In this document: positions 23,111 to 35,800 of the stretch, piece after piece | Position numbering within the stretch: the stretch's first letter is position 1 | How the letters are laid out: each line of letters opens with the position of its first letter | Origin: Carallia brachiata | Taxonomy: Eukaryota > Streptophyta > Magnoliopsida > Malpighiales > Rhizophoraceae | Length of the DNA: 64,000 nucleotides | Assembly: GCA_021464245.1 (NCBI GenBank) | Contig: JADCRB010000001.1 | Coordinates: 5,279,186 to 5,343,185, forward strand | Reading direction: 5' to 3' | Notes under the pieces: model-generated | What the model saw: the letters and a program-made list of their open reading frames with translations, nothing else | Told to the model about the DNA's origin: nothing | The model's database searches: none | Translations under genes and position numbers: made by a program

Positions 23111-26100
23111 ATACATTTCAGTTTTTGTTTTCCTTTTTCCGTTGGTTGGAGGCTTTTTCCTTTTTTTTTTTTTTTTCTTTCCTATTTTGGAGAGCCCTTT
23201 TTACTTTTTTTTTTTTGATTGATTTTCCAAAATTGCAATTCAAATCCATCATTTTCCTTTCTTTGGGTTTCTAGCTTTACAATTTTGTTTTCTAAAATTA
23301 ATTTCATTGATTTTTTTCATTAATTTCCAAAAATGTCTGAATAAACTTTTTCTTATTTTTCTACTGTCTTTCAAGAAATATTTTATATTTTAGTAAAATA
23401 AATTATTAGTAATAGAAATTAAAAAAATCTAAAAACACATTGTATAATTTAAACATATATTTATTTCAAATTGACTTTAGTCTTTTTGTTTTTGTCTGAT
23501 GAGCTTAATTTTTTATCGATTACAAAAATTAAATCAAAAAAAATATTTTTTCTACGATAAATATCATAAAAAGTATTATGCAATCAAATAAAAGATAAAT
23601 GACTAAATAATTGAATAATTATTATATAAAAAAATATATTTGATTAAATAAAAAAAGATAATTTTAAAATATTAAAAATCATGTATTACAATTATAATGT
23701 TTATTAGTGAAAATAATTAATATAATTTTTTTATATTTCATCGTATCCGAAAATTTGTTCTAGATACGTTTCTGTTCACGGGGTATTGATGGCCAAATTG
23801 ACCACTGACAATTCCTGACGCTTCATTTCACGATCATCCAGCCCTTAATATGGAGGCACACCTATCTCTAGTGGAGTAGCCAGTTGGAAAATAAATTGAA
23901 GTACCGCATGATTTAAGTTCTTTTAATTGTATTCAAGGCAAATAATTTTGCATGGTTGCCATAACTTTGGAGAAAAGAAAAGTCAACAAAAACTTGAAGA
24001 GAAAAAGGACTACAACAAATTGGTGAAAAACTACGAAAATAGGTATAGAAATTAATGAACATAAACTTTAAGCCTTCAAGGCAGTTCAATGTAGTATATA
24101 TTTTCCTTCATATAATCGAATTACTGGTAGAATTTCATGATAACTGAAGATAAATTTTCGAAGCAATATCTTTTGACAAGAAATGTTTTAATGGATTATG
24201 GATGTATAGATTCTTATAAAACGTATGAGATTAAACAATCGTAGAAAATGCTATTTTTATTAACAAATTTTGCACATACAAATTAAACAATGAACACTAT
24301 GTAAACACTACCCTTTGGTGCCATAGAGCAGTCCAGGATTAAATATTAAATACCAAATAAAATAATGGAACAAAGACCAAACATATTAGACGTCACATAT
24401 TTTTATAAGCTCTTATTATACCAAGAATATTTTTCCAGAAATTATATCTGGCTATTCCAATTAATTAGATTTTGAAAATTTTTATTGAAGTTTTACTTAT
24501 TTTTGTTTTTTTTGGGGGGGGGGGACATGTACAATGCATTTGAATTCGCGCACTTTGCCACTAATTTGAAAAGAATAGATGCACACGCATCCATACGCAC
24601 GTGCATGATTTAGAACAAGCTTTGATTCTTTTTGTTTTTTTTTTGGTTGAGGTTTGATTCTTTTTTTGAATGGCCTTTTTTTTATCTTTTCAATGTTTGA
24701 ATGATTACGCAATATACCTTGGCCTTCTAATTAGATATTCGATACGTTGGATTGGTCTTAACAATTAAAAAACTAATGGGCTTAGCTGGGATGTGAATCA
24801 GTAGCTTTGCATATATAAGGATTCAGCTGCCAACCCTAAGATTACAAGGGATAAACATTCATATTGTAAACGTGATAAATAATTTGTAAGCTGTAGCAGA
24901 GTATGTTCCCAGTATATATATGTATTCCAAATCTCGCTGCAATCACGCATGTAATAATACTTTGAAAGTGATCATTTTCCACACAACAGCGAAGATCCTG
25001 AAACGACAACGTACGTGCTCCGGCTGCCACAACAAACAGCGAAAGAGCATCTATGAGATACAAAAATATCAAACATAAGATAATGGTTCAGATACATAAA
25101 AACGTGCACTTAGAATCCTTGATGATTACCGGGCCAGCTTCTGCACGCCATGGCTGCTATTGCAAAGTAAAAGTACATCATTATATGTCATGAACTAAAG
25201 ACATTAATTTTTTATTGTTTTAGTCTAATTAAAGTGGAAAGGAGGATTTTTTTTATACGTAAGGTTTGAAGTTTAAATTTATTTTCTCACTTTCAAACTT
25301 TAAATCTGGTAATCACAATATTATATCTAGTGATTAAAATAGTAACTTTAAGTTTGGTATCAGTTTCAATATTTAAATTACATTATTATTTATACATTAT
25401 TTGCAATAGTAGAAATATTAAAGTTTATATCAATATCTAATAGAATTTATATTTGTCTTTATTGTTTTCTCATTGTAAGTATATAAAAGTGAAGTTAAGA
25501 AAAAATCTTAGCTATTCTCTTTTTAACACATAGCTATCATAAAGTATAATCAAAGTAGATATTGGACTAAAGTATACTATCATTATGGAAATTTCGTTAA
25601 AATCAAAGTGGGATTTTATAAATTGATCAATAATGTTTCTTACAATTAGGATTTCAACATACATCCGGCATACTTTTTCTCATAATATAATCAAGAATGC
25701 TTAGCTCACATTTTTATTTTTTTTTGCCTTCTCTCAACTATATTGTTTGATTTTAGATATTAATTTTCTCACCTTAGCTTTCTTTCAAGATTAGCACCTA
25801 GACTTGATTATAGTATCATTACTGATTAAAATTGACATTAATATCAGTTTGTGTTGCCTTGGGGGAGAAGACTTTCATGACTTTTGATGTTGTCGGGCTT
25901 TGATTGAATATGGATTATAACGACTGTTAAGTTTTCCGCCGCACAACAACGTCTTAGAATTTATCATATTTGACCCAATTCGTTAATTGTATTGATTTTT
26001 TTAATTTATTTTTGTATTGTTTTTGCCTAAAAACCAAGTTAACAGAGGATTGACTTGACCAGCAAAAATTATTGTCATATTTAAACCCAAAAAAGAAAAA

Positions 26101-27339
26101 AAAAATGGATTTTTGTAAACAATTAAGCTTAAGGTGGCCTTAAAGTCCCGGAGGCAACTTTTTTTTGTATATAGAAACTGGATATTTGCATTCACCATTC
26201 AATATGCACGTGCCAAAGGAATAGATGTCGGCAAATTCATTGCTTTCTTCCTCATTGAGCACTCATGCCACTCATGTTTCTTTGTAGATATATGCTACTT
26301 TTTGTCTACCGTTCGAAGCCATTAATCAAAAATTGCAGTCAATGACTCTTAGTACCATGAGCAGCAGCACCATATGTTCCAGAATGATGATGTTAGATTC
26401 GTAATTATTATTCGTATGGGAACGATTCGACTTCAATTCCAGTCAATTTTTTTATTGAAATAATGAAATTTCACATGAGATTAATCTATACGTATATTAT
26501 TACTACTTGAACTAAGAGAAAAAAACTAAGTTATTCATTTGCTCAATTTTGAAGAATATTGGAGACTTGCATATTAACTACATATCTTTTCCAATTTTAA
26601 AATATTGGAAGACTTCCATATTAACTAGCTTTGTAAATAAAATTGAAAATTAAAGCATACTAACTTCGAAACATTAGCATAGTACAGTTCTAAAAGAAAA
26701 CCATAGCCACTTAGTATTCTATCTAATTAATTAATTGTTATGCAAAATTTTGTATGATGAATGAAACAAAAAAGAATTTGACATCGTATATTATTGTTAT
26801 TTCTAATTATTCAGTTTAATTTAATAGTATATCACATTAATTTCAAACTTTTTAGAAATTAGGATTTAAATTATATAAAAATTAATAAACCTATTTTTAG
26901 AAAATTTCGTTTTGCAATTATAGTTAAAATTCAATTTATTTAATTATACTTTAACACACATTGCAATTTATTCAATTTATTTTCACGATTATTCCCATAC
27001 GATTCAAACTCATGCAATACTTAAGAAAAATTAAACAAAAATCTTCTTAAAAGGAAAAAAGTTACATATTTTCATCTTTTTGGTTTTTTTTTTAAAAAGA
27101 GAAAAAAATATTTCTGTATTCATTTTTGTTAGAATAATAATACTCAAAATTTAAGTCTTTTTTTTATTTATTTCCTTTTAAATAAAATATAAGCAAAAAC
27201 AGGTTCTCCAACAAATATGATAAACATACGCTAATACTGGTGTGTGTAATCTCGTTGACCATTATTTCTCTTGCATTCGTCCAGTAATGATATTATTCCA
27301 TTAGATTTACGCATTGTTTTTTCTTTTAGTTTTGTGCTT
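23111..27339. other. Long AT-rich interval; no gene identified
   Basis: T-rich near 23160-23340 and a run of G at 24513-24524. At 24776-24800 GGGCTTAGCTGGGATGTG resembles the head of the SINE-like copy at 9990. A minus-strand open frame of 76 codons (25072-24842) reads FLYLIDALSLFVVAAGARTL and could be one exon of something, but no family is recognised. Confidence 0.4.
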
Positions 27340-27350
27340 ACAAATATGCC

Positions 27351-27454
27351 TAGAAAAGGCCACTAGACATAAGGTCTACCAATAAAATTATGTGAACTCT
27401 TATTTTTAAGTTTAAGATTCGAACATAAGTCTCTACAAATAGAAAAAAAAAAAA
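27351..27454 (+). mobile_element. 104-bp SINE-like insert with A-tail
   Basis: ACAAATATGCC at 27340-27350 recurs at 27455-27465. The segment between ends in a long A run and contains AAGATTCGAACATAAG, close to a B box. Size, tail and flanking repeat fit a truncated SINE. Confidence 0.5.
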
Positions 27455-27468
27455 ACAAATATGCCAGT

Positions 27469-27472
<4 letters not shown>

Positions 27473-27506
<34 letters not shown>
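27473..27506. repeat. (AT)n microsatellite
   Basis: Uninterrupted alternation of A and T. Confidence 0.95.
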
Positions 27507-27510
<4 letters not shown>

Positions 27511-28451
27511 TGTGATTATTTGATTTTCATAATATTTATTATTGACTAAATTATCCTTAGTTATTAACTATTCCTTGTAATCTCACACTTTTAAAAGTCT
27601 ATTTAATTTCTCAAAATCGTTATTATTGCCTGAAATAACGTAGGAATCCGATGGTCACCATGATTGTCCGATAAATAATGCAGCAGTTTGTATAGGCTAA
27701 TTTCTTTTAATCCTTATTTGATGCAATTTATTATTATTAATTAATTAATTAATTAATTGCTCCCTTTGCCATATAAATTATCCTACCACTCTTATTTCTT
27801 CTAAATCAAGCTTCAGTCTGTATCTACGAAGCAAATCCTTCCTCATTTTTGCAAACACAGTCGGGTATTGTTGAACCACATTTCCACGCCCAGACCACAA
27901 GTTAAGTTATGATCTTCTTTTTCATGATTTTTCTCATGTCAAACCGTTATTATGTAAAGTAACAATGATGATATAATTGCTCACTTCAATTTTCTTTTAT
28001 ACAGATCTTATGGAATACCAATTAATCAAACACCTCAATATTAACTTGAAGAGTTCGAACCTCAAATTTGTGGCATTCACTTTTGAAATTTATGACCAAA
28101 AAGGACAAATACAAATCTTTAATCAACACTATCTGACGAGAAGGTATAATTTTCAAATTTGAAGTTATATAAAGTGAGTTTATCGTCTTACATTATGATT
28201 GATTTAAATGGAAAATGCTCATCACATATGATTGAGTTCTTTTACTTTTTCACAAATTTTAGTTCAATTGGCTTTTGAGATTTTTGGATTAGATGAAAGA
28301 CAACAACAAAATGAAGGATAGTGATGAGAGTCAAGAAGCAAGCAAAAAGAGACAAATGATTGCAATTCTTTATTGGTAGTCTGTTTGTGCTTTTATAATT
28401 TCTCTTTTCTTTTTTCACTTTCCACAAAGACAAATTTAATGGTCACCAAGT
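27507..28451. other. Intergenic; nothing firm
   Basis: Contains TATAAATT after CCA near 27772 followed by a pyrimidine-rich stretch, which could be an old promoter. No convincing coding exon follows: the 27977-28162 open frame has no recognisable motif. Confidence 0.35.
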
Positions 28452-28456
28452 TTAAC

Positions 28457-28836
28457 CGATGTAGGACAGATTATAAAACTGATAAACAAATCAAAAATCT
28501 ATCTAAAAAATATAAAAAAAATGGAAATTCGCCATGACACATAGAAATTCACTTGCAAATCAAATGAAAATTACATTCATTTAAAGAACTCAATATTAAT
28601 TATCATAATCTCTCTATGAATAATAAAATTGATATTGAAATCTATTTACAGAGCTAGACTGACTAAAGTAATTAGGAACAAAATTCTAACTAAGAAATAA
28701 TTCTAACTAGAAAAATAGTCTAAATAACATAATATTTAATATAATAATTAAGTTAACAAAATCTAAAATATAAATATAAATATAAGAAATTAATAAATTC
28801 CTATATAATAAGAATCTTCCTTCTCTTTTTCCATCA
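28457..28836 (-). repeat. 3' LTR of the PDS5-carrying element
   Basis: Minus strand starts TGATGGAAAAAGAG and ends CCTACATCG; the final CA has changed to CG. Aligns along its length with 31387-31768. Confidence 0.85.
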
Positions 28837-29429
28837 TTAATCCCTAGTTGAAAAAAAAAATTCGTCCTCAAATATTAAAGTGTTGGAGAATGAGAAAGAA
28901 TGAGCTTCGAGCTGGAGAAAAATTTTCAAGAAAAAAATGGAAGCGGCAACAATAAAACAAACTTCAAAAACTTTGCAGAGAAAATCAAAAAATAAAAATG
29001 CAGAGAAATGACAAATCAATATCTTCTACAATTTGTGCAACCTCTTCAGTCACAACTAGTCCGAAAAAATCCATAGGAATAACAACTTCTTAAACATGTG
29101 TAGTCTCACTGCTGACAATTGGAGTGACATATTCATCAACAACTAAATCAACTTTTAGAGGCAAAGACACATCTATTGTTGTTTTATCAATAATATGATC
29201 AACTTCTTCTAATAGATCTTCAATGAGAAGAGGAAGATTGTAGGACATTAATTCCAAAATAGTAGCATGGGCTGATTCAGCTACAAGTTGGATGACCTTA
29301 TTAAATTTACTGACTAAAACACACGAGTGATCTTCGACCTTATATTGATTAGTAGGAGCAACAGCCTCATCTTAAATAGTATGAATATCAATCTGCGCAT
29401 CAATCTCAAACATATCTTGGCATAATGTA

Positions 29430-30160
29430 ATAAGGACATCACTGACTTATGCAAAGATATGCCAAAAAGTTTCATAACATGCACCAAGTAAGGTTGAATC
29501 TTACAAGCACAACTTTTAAGTGCTCGTTTTCCCAACTTATAAGACATAAGAAAAATCTTCTCACGAACCTTATCCACACCATATAATAGCGGGAAAAGTA
29601 AGTTAGAAAAAATATTTTGACTATCTTTTAGCACAGATTATAATCTCATCCAATAGCATAAAGACTTTCTTAGGTGATAATCTCTTATACCAGTAAAAAA
29701 GTGGTACAACATGTCAACAATCAATAATTAACAACCAATATCCAACAACATGTAATAAGATTACATACTCGCAAAAGCTTCAGAATCGATATTCTCTTAC
29801 CATGAGAGCTACTAGTATCATCAGACAATTCCTCAAGCGATGAGACAATCAACTGAAAAATATCCTTAATCACATTATTGCAAAATAATAATAGGAATAA
29901 TAATTTGGAGTAGTTATTCGCAAAATCTCACTTAGGCATATGGCAACTAAAACTCTCACATTAGTATTGTAATGATGAAAAAATTGATGCGCAATAAATA
30001 CTTTCATCAACAGATTCAAGGCAATTGGTAATATACTTGACTTTTTCAATCTCGACGAGTAATCTTCAATTTAATACAAAAGAGAAATCAAGCCTTAGGT
30101 GTACAAGGTTTTGCAAACTTTTTCAGCATACCAAGGCTGCTTTTGCAAAATAGTAGCCAT
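29430..30160 (-). pseudogene. PDS5-like sister-chromatid cohesion factor fragment, intronless, inside an LTR element
   Basis: PDS5 binds cohesin and regulates sister-chromatid cohesion. Minus strand, in order and across frame changes: LLVEIEKVKYITNCLESVDE; VRVLVAICLSEILRITTP (PDS5 pattern DVKV.VA.C..EITRITAP); VIKDIFQLIVSSLEELSD then SSSHGKRISILKLLRV; YYMLLDIGC, LLIVDMLYHFFTGIRDYH (pattern VVMLDLECD...EMFQ.FL..IRD.H); SVLKDSQNIFSNLLFPLL; and KLGKRALKSCACKIQPYLVH then VMKLFGISLH. All follow the known N-terminal order of plant PDS5 proteins with no intron between them, implying an RNA-derived copy. An acidic tail (LIEDLLEEVDHIIDKTTIDV) continues to about 29100. Stops and shifts make it non-coding. 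Identification from remembered patterns, so subfamily is uncertain. Confidence 0.75.
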
Positions 30161-30169
30161 TTTTTTTTT

Positions 30170-31371
30170 TTTTTTCTGTTTTTCTTTTCCTCTCTCAAAA
30201 AGAAATATTTTTTGTTTCTTTATCTAGATCGGAAAAACTAAGAAGGCACCCCTATTTTTTGATTTTTTTTCCCTCAAAAAGACTAAGCAAACTTACGCAA
30301 TAGACCTAGAAACTCAAAGGCAGACAAATCAAAAGTTTTTAAAAAAAATTTTTTTTTGACTTTTTTTTTCTCTTATAAGTTATAACACGAAGACCCAATA
30401 CTAAATGACAACTCAAAATTGACTACAACGGAACAATGGCTGGCTGACAATTTTTTTTTTTCCAAATAAGCAACTTGAAACAAAGAAGACAGCCACGATT
30501 TTTTTTTTTTACTTTTTTTTTTTCACTGGGAAAAGAGACCCAATTTTTCTTGCTCTCAAAAGGACGAAACTAAACATGGGTGACTTTTTTTTTCAATTAA
30601 AAAAAAATTCTAAAAGACATGAACATAAAATTAAAAGAGGAGGAAATTATAAACAGACTAGCAGCTGTGGTATTTTCAACGAGATCTCCGGCGGACTATA
30701 GGATGTGTCAGTGGAAGGTTCAGAGAAGCAGAAGGAGGCGACACTGGTTGTGAATTTCTGAATGGCGAGATCGCGTAAAGGTCAGCGTAACAGGTCGAAC
30801 AATGAAGCAACAAAGAAGTCGACAACATCGAGGCTCTGGCAACGGGAACAGTTGGCTCTTGCGAGGTTAGAGAAACGTCGGCGAGGTCTAGTGACACCGA
30901 ACAGAGAGTAGACAAGCACCATTGAAGGTCACGAGAGGTCTGGATGCAGAAAGACGACGGTCAAACACCTGTCGATCATATCCGAACTTGCTGGTACTGG
31001 GAAAGCAAAGAGCAAAGGTTGATGGACCTTTCTAGACTGGTTACGTCATCGTTAGTGATTTGTGGCCGCAAAATAACGGCAGTGGCTGAAAGGGAGACAA
31101 CAACTTCGACGATTGAAGCGGGCTGTTTCCGATCGAATCCCAACATGTGAAGGCTAGGGGTGGGAAGATCGATGAACGGCGAGTCTGTCAAAGTGATTTT
31201 GGGTGTCTCCATCAGTGCCAGCCGGCAGTAGAAAAAATAGAAGTTGATTATGGAGATTTTTGTGAATTTTGGATGGGTTTTGGTGATTTTTTTTATCAAT
31301 GAAGATTGGAAACAAAATATGGAAGGCTTTCACCTGTGATTTAAGATTAAAAATGGTTTAGACTGAGATTT
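30170..31371 (-). other. Leader region of the PDS5-carrying element
   Basis: GC-richer part (30670-31220) followed, toward the PDS5 segment, by T/A homopolymers (30165-30620). Open frames such as 30676-30915 and 30976-31299 on the minus strand show no known domain. Origin of the GC-rich part unknown; it could be another acquired piece. Confidence 0.45.
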
Positions 31372-31383
31372 GCTTTGATATCA
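31372..31383 (-). promoter_or_regulatory. Degenerate initiator tRNA-Met primer-binding site
   Basis: Minus strand TGATATCAAAGC, 10 of 12 matches to TGGTATCAGAGC, three bases after the 5' LTR end. Confidence 0.65.
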
Positions 31384-31386
31384 AAC

Positions 31387-31768
31387 TGATGTAGGATAGA
31401 TTATGAAACTAATGAACAATTAGGAATCCACTCAAAAATTAGAAAAGCAACTAAAATCTACCATAATATACAGGAATCCACCCACAAATCAAACAAAAAT
31501 CACATTTTTTTAGAAACCTGAATATCAATTATCATAATCTTTCTCCGAATAATAAAAATAATATTGAAATCTATTGATAAAACTAGACTAACTGAACTAA
31601 TTAGGGATACAATTTTAACTAGAAAATAACTTTAACTAATAAAATAGTCTAAATAACATAATACTTAATATAATATTTAACTTAACAAGATCTAAAATAT
31701 AATTATAAATATTAGATATTTATAAATTCCTAAATAATGGGAATTTTACTTCTGTATTGTCTATCATT
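31387..31768 (-). repeat. 5' LTR of the PDS5-carrying element
   Basis: Minus strand starts TGATAGACAATACAG and ends CCTACATCA; 382 bp; bordered outside by the TTAAC target duplication. Confidence 0.85.
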
Positions 31769-31773
31769 AACAA

Positions 31774-32811
31774 GTTTAAATAATTAGGTTATTTGGGGGT
31801 GGTCCACTTTAGAGTTTGATTGTTTTTGTTCTTTTGCTACTTTAATTTTCTTGTTCTAGATGTACCAAAAGAAAAAGTTGCTTGTTCATCGAAATAAACC
31901 AAAAAAGTTGGATTCTAATTCTAAAAGGGGGGACTGTGCGATTTAATGAGAGAGTTATTCTCATTATATAGTTCATGACATAATAAACTCCCTAATGAAG
32001 AAAAATAATTTAAATGATAATGTGTGGCATATTTTTCACAATCAAAAAGTCTTGTACTTGTGTAAAGCAAGATGAGAATAGTATTGTAATCCCGCATTGA
32101 TTAGCTTTTACTAGATAGTATTTCACTAATAATTGTTAATTTCTTACGAAGACATAAATATTTAAAACTCATGAAATCGAATGCTAAACCACAAATTTCT
32201 TGCTGCCACACTAATTTTGATAAAGCTTCCCTACATTCTATTAACTATCACTTGACAAAACCATAAATTTCTCTTTTAATTCTCTAATGTTTTTTAGATT
32301 ATTTTAACTTACAATATAATATAAAGGTAATATAAATATGAAAAAAATACAATTATTATTATATTCCAATTATTATTTTTCTAATCACAATTTTATATCA
32401 TATAAATATGACATAATTATGATATAAATTTTTTAACGCTCTACGGTTACAATCACTAATAAGAGTTATTGATGATTCACATTCAACATACTTCCTCTAA
32501 TTATTTTTCTAATTAAAATTTAATATGATATAAACATGACTTAATTAGATATAAATCTTTGAAAACTAAACTATTACAATTGGATGCCAATAATTACAAT
32601 TTATAATTTTTTAGTTACTGTTAATTTTTTTAGAATATATGTCATATTATATCTAATTAAATTCATATTAGTGTTTTTAATAATCATTGACAACTTGACA
32701 CTTCGCTTTCTATATATATATACCCCATCCACTCACAAGCTGACACTTGGCTCAATTTTTTTATCACAATGCCTATGCTTATTTGATGGGGGGGGCTTGC
32801 ACATATTTTTT
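31774..32811. other. Intergenic, AT-rich, with a local duplication
   Basis: A block near 32371-32430 is repeated with changes near 32500-32560 (both contain AATTATTTTTCTAAT and later GATATAAA). The stretch 32728-32790 resembles 14971-15030. No gene. Confidence 0.5.
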
Positions 32812-35800
32812 ATCCATTTTCTTAGAAGAAGATAGAGAAGCCACAATGGCTAAATTCTTGCAAGGATTGATCAGAGACATTGTTAATGTAGTGGAGTTGC
32901 AACATTATTTGGAGATGGAAGACATGGTGCACGTGACTATAAAGGTATAGAGGCATTTCAAAAGGAAGAGCGCTAATACTGGTTTAGGGAAGAATTCGGG
33001 TTCCTCTTCTATATGAAAATCGAATTAGAGTAAAAAGGATGACAAGGCCTTTTCCAACCTATTGCCAATTTCCCAAGGCAAAAGAAGTTGGAGGCAGTAA
33101 AGAGAAGAGCAAAGCTGAGACTTACCAAGATAGGAACTACAACATCAAGTGTTTCTAATGCTTGAGGAAAGGGCACATTGCCTAACAATGCCTTGACAAG
33201 CGTGCTTTGATTATGAGAGAGGATGGAGAAATTGAATCTGAGGTTAATTTAAAATATGATTCTGTTCTACCCTTGAAAGATGCTAATGATTGAGTGGAGT
33301 GCCCAATTGATGGTGACATACTAGTAGCTGGGAGAGTTTTAAATGCTAAAGTGAAAGAAGAAGATAGAGTACAGCGGGACAAGATCGTTCACACGAGATG
33401 CTATATGTAAAATAAAGTATGTAGCATGATTATTGATTGTAGTAGTTGTACTAATATGGCTAGTACTTTATTGGTAGAAAAGTTGAGTTTTCCTGCACCC
33501 AAGCAACGAAAGCCATACAAGATTCAATGGCTCAATGATTGTGGTGAGGTAATGAGGAACAAGCAAGTGTTAATTTCCTTCTCCATTTGGCATTATAAAG
33601 ATGTGGTGATTTGTGATGTGGTGCTAATGCATTCTGAACATTAGCTACTTAGTTGCCCATGACAATATATGATAGAAAGGTGACTCATGATGGCTTTAAG
33701 AGCTGGTACACATTTACAATGGATGGAAAACATATTACTCTTGCACCTTTGAGTCCAAGACAGCTGTACGAAGATCAGTTGAGAGTGAAAAGAGAGAGTG
33801 AAAACATGAATGACAAAAAGAATGAGCTAAAAAAATGAGAGAGAGCAAAGTAAAAAGGAGCTATTTGAGAGTTGTAGAAAGATTGAGAGAATTACAACAG
33901 GTAACATGAGTGGCAAAAAAGAGAGAAGTCATTGAGTGTGATAGCAAAAAAGACAGATATCAAGGTTACATATTTAATTGAGACACTTATGGTCCTTCTT
34001 TTGTATAAAAAGGTCTTTCTGAACACTAATGGACTTAATTTGTCTTTGCCTAGTGTAGTTCATATTCTTTTGCACGAGTTTGAAGATATATTTTTTGAGA
34101 AGTTACCCAATGACTTACCACCAATTAGGGGAATTGAACATCAGATTGATTTCATTCTTGGAGCTTCAATCCCAAATTGATCAGCCTATAAGAGCAACCC
34201 CAAGGAAACCAAGGAGCTCCAACAATAAGTTGCTAAGTTGACAAAGCAAAGGTATATGAGGGAGAGAATGAGCTCATGCACAGTCTCTGGGCTACTTGTG
34301 CTTAAGAAGGATATAACGTAGAGAATGTGTGCTGGTTATTGAGCAGTCAACAAAATCATTGTAAAGTATCACTATTTCTACTTTAGATGATATGATGAAC
34401 GAATTGCATGATTCTTGTGTGTGTTTTAAAATTGATCTTAAAAGTAGATATCATTAAATTAGAATGAAAAAGGGAAATGATGGGAAAATTGCTTTCAAAA
34501 CTAAATATGGATTTTACGTGTGGTTAGTTATGCCATTTGGTTTCACTAATGCACTTAGTACATTTATGAGGTTGATAAATCATGTATTGCACGCATTCAT
34601 TGGTAGATTTATTGTCATTTATTTTGATAATATTTTGATCTATAATGGGGACTTGCATGAGCATGTTAAGCGTTTGAGATGTGTTGTGGAGATGTTGAGG
34701 AAGGAGACATTGTATGCTAACCTTAAGAAGTGTACATTTTACACAAATCATGTTGTTTTCGTAGATTATGTGGTCTTTTTCAAAGACATTGAAGTGAATA
34801 AAAAGAAGGTAAAGACTATTCTTGATTGGCCTACACAAAAAGCATTTTGGAGGCATATACCTTTCATGGCTTGGCTAGCTTCTACTAGAGATTTGTCAAG
34901 GATTTTAGCATCATAGCTACACTATTGATGGAGATGATGAAGAAAAGTGTTGGATTTAAGTGGAGAAGAGAGGGAGAGATTTGCTTTCATTTTGATTAAA
35001 GAGAAACTGATTTCTGCACCTTTATTTGCTTTACCTAATTTTTCTAAGACTTTTAAGGTTGAGTGTGATGTTTTAGGTATTAGAATATGGGCTATTTTGA
35101 TGCAAGATCGATGTCCCATTGCGTTCTTCATGAGAAGTTGAGTAGAGCAACACTTAACAACCTAACATATGATAAGGAGATGCATGCATTAGTGAGAGTT
35201 ATAGAGACATGACAACACTACCTTTGGCCTAAGGAGTTCGTGAGTCTCACTAATTATGATTCCTTGAAGCACCGTAAAGGTTAAGGCAAGTTGAACAAGC
35301 TACATGCTAGGTAAGTGGAGTTTATAGAGACGTTCTTGTACGTGATCAACTACAAGCAAGGTAAGAAGAATGTTGTGGCTGATGCATTGTTGTACAAGTA
35401 TGCCCTAATCTTTACTTTGAATACTAAATTATTAGGACTTTAGTGCATTAAACATTTATATTCTAATGATCTTAACTGTGCTAATGTGTTCTATAGGCAT
35501 AAGGGTTTCTTATTGAGAGGGAATAGATTATGTGTGCCAAAGAGCTGATTGAGGGAATTGGTGGTAAAAGAAGCTCAAGTGGGTCATTAAATATAATAAT
35601 TTAGTGCTAGGAAGACTTTAAATGCATTGAGTGAGCATTTCTTTTGGCCATATATGAGGAGAGACATGGAAAGGGTATGTGATAGGTGTGTTATATGCAA
35701 GTAAGCCAAATCTAGAGTCTTAATCTATGGTCTTTATAACCCTTTACCTATACCTAGTGAACCTTGGGTAGATATTTCCATGGACTTTGTTTTATATTTG

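Larger units (their letters stand above)
28457..31768 (-). mobile_element. Small complete LTR retroelement carrying a PDS5-like gene fragment
   Basis: Two direct repeats of about 380 bp bound a 2.55-kb interior. On the minus strand the LTR runs TGATRG... to ...CCTACATCA. The 5-bp direct repeat TTAAC lies immediately outside both ends (28452-28456 and 31769-31773). A PBS follows the right-hand LTR, and the left-hand LTR is preceded by TTGAGGACGAATTT...CAACTAGGGATTAA, the form seen before gypsy 3' LTRs. No gag, protease, RT or integrase is recognisable, so it would depend on another element for movement. The solo LTR at 8603-9052 and the remnant at 37130-37930 belong to the same family. Confidence 0.85.

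Noticed and set aside
24842..25072. Minus-strand open frame with hydrophobic LYLIDALSLFVVAAGA segment
   Set aside because: Possibly an exon of a membrane protein, but no family motif or flanking exon could be identified, so it is not called as a gene.
27767..28162. TATAAATT followed by a pyrimidine-rich leader and a 61-codon frame
   Set aside because: No ATG close to the expected start and no protein motif; only a chance promoter-like sequence can be claimed.
34464..34916. 150-codon open frame with RT motifs considered as an active RT
   Set aside because: The catalytic YFDD is YFDN, and surrounding gag, protease and integrase contain many stops.
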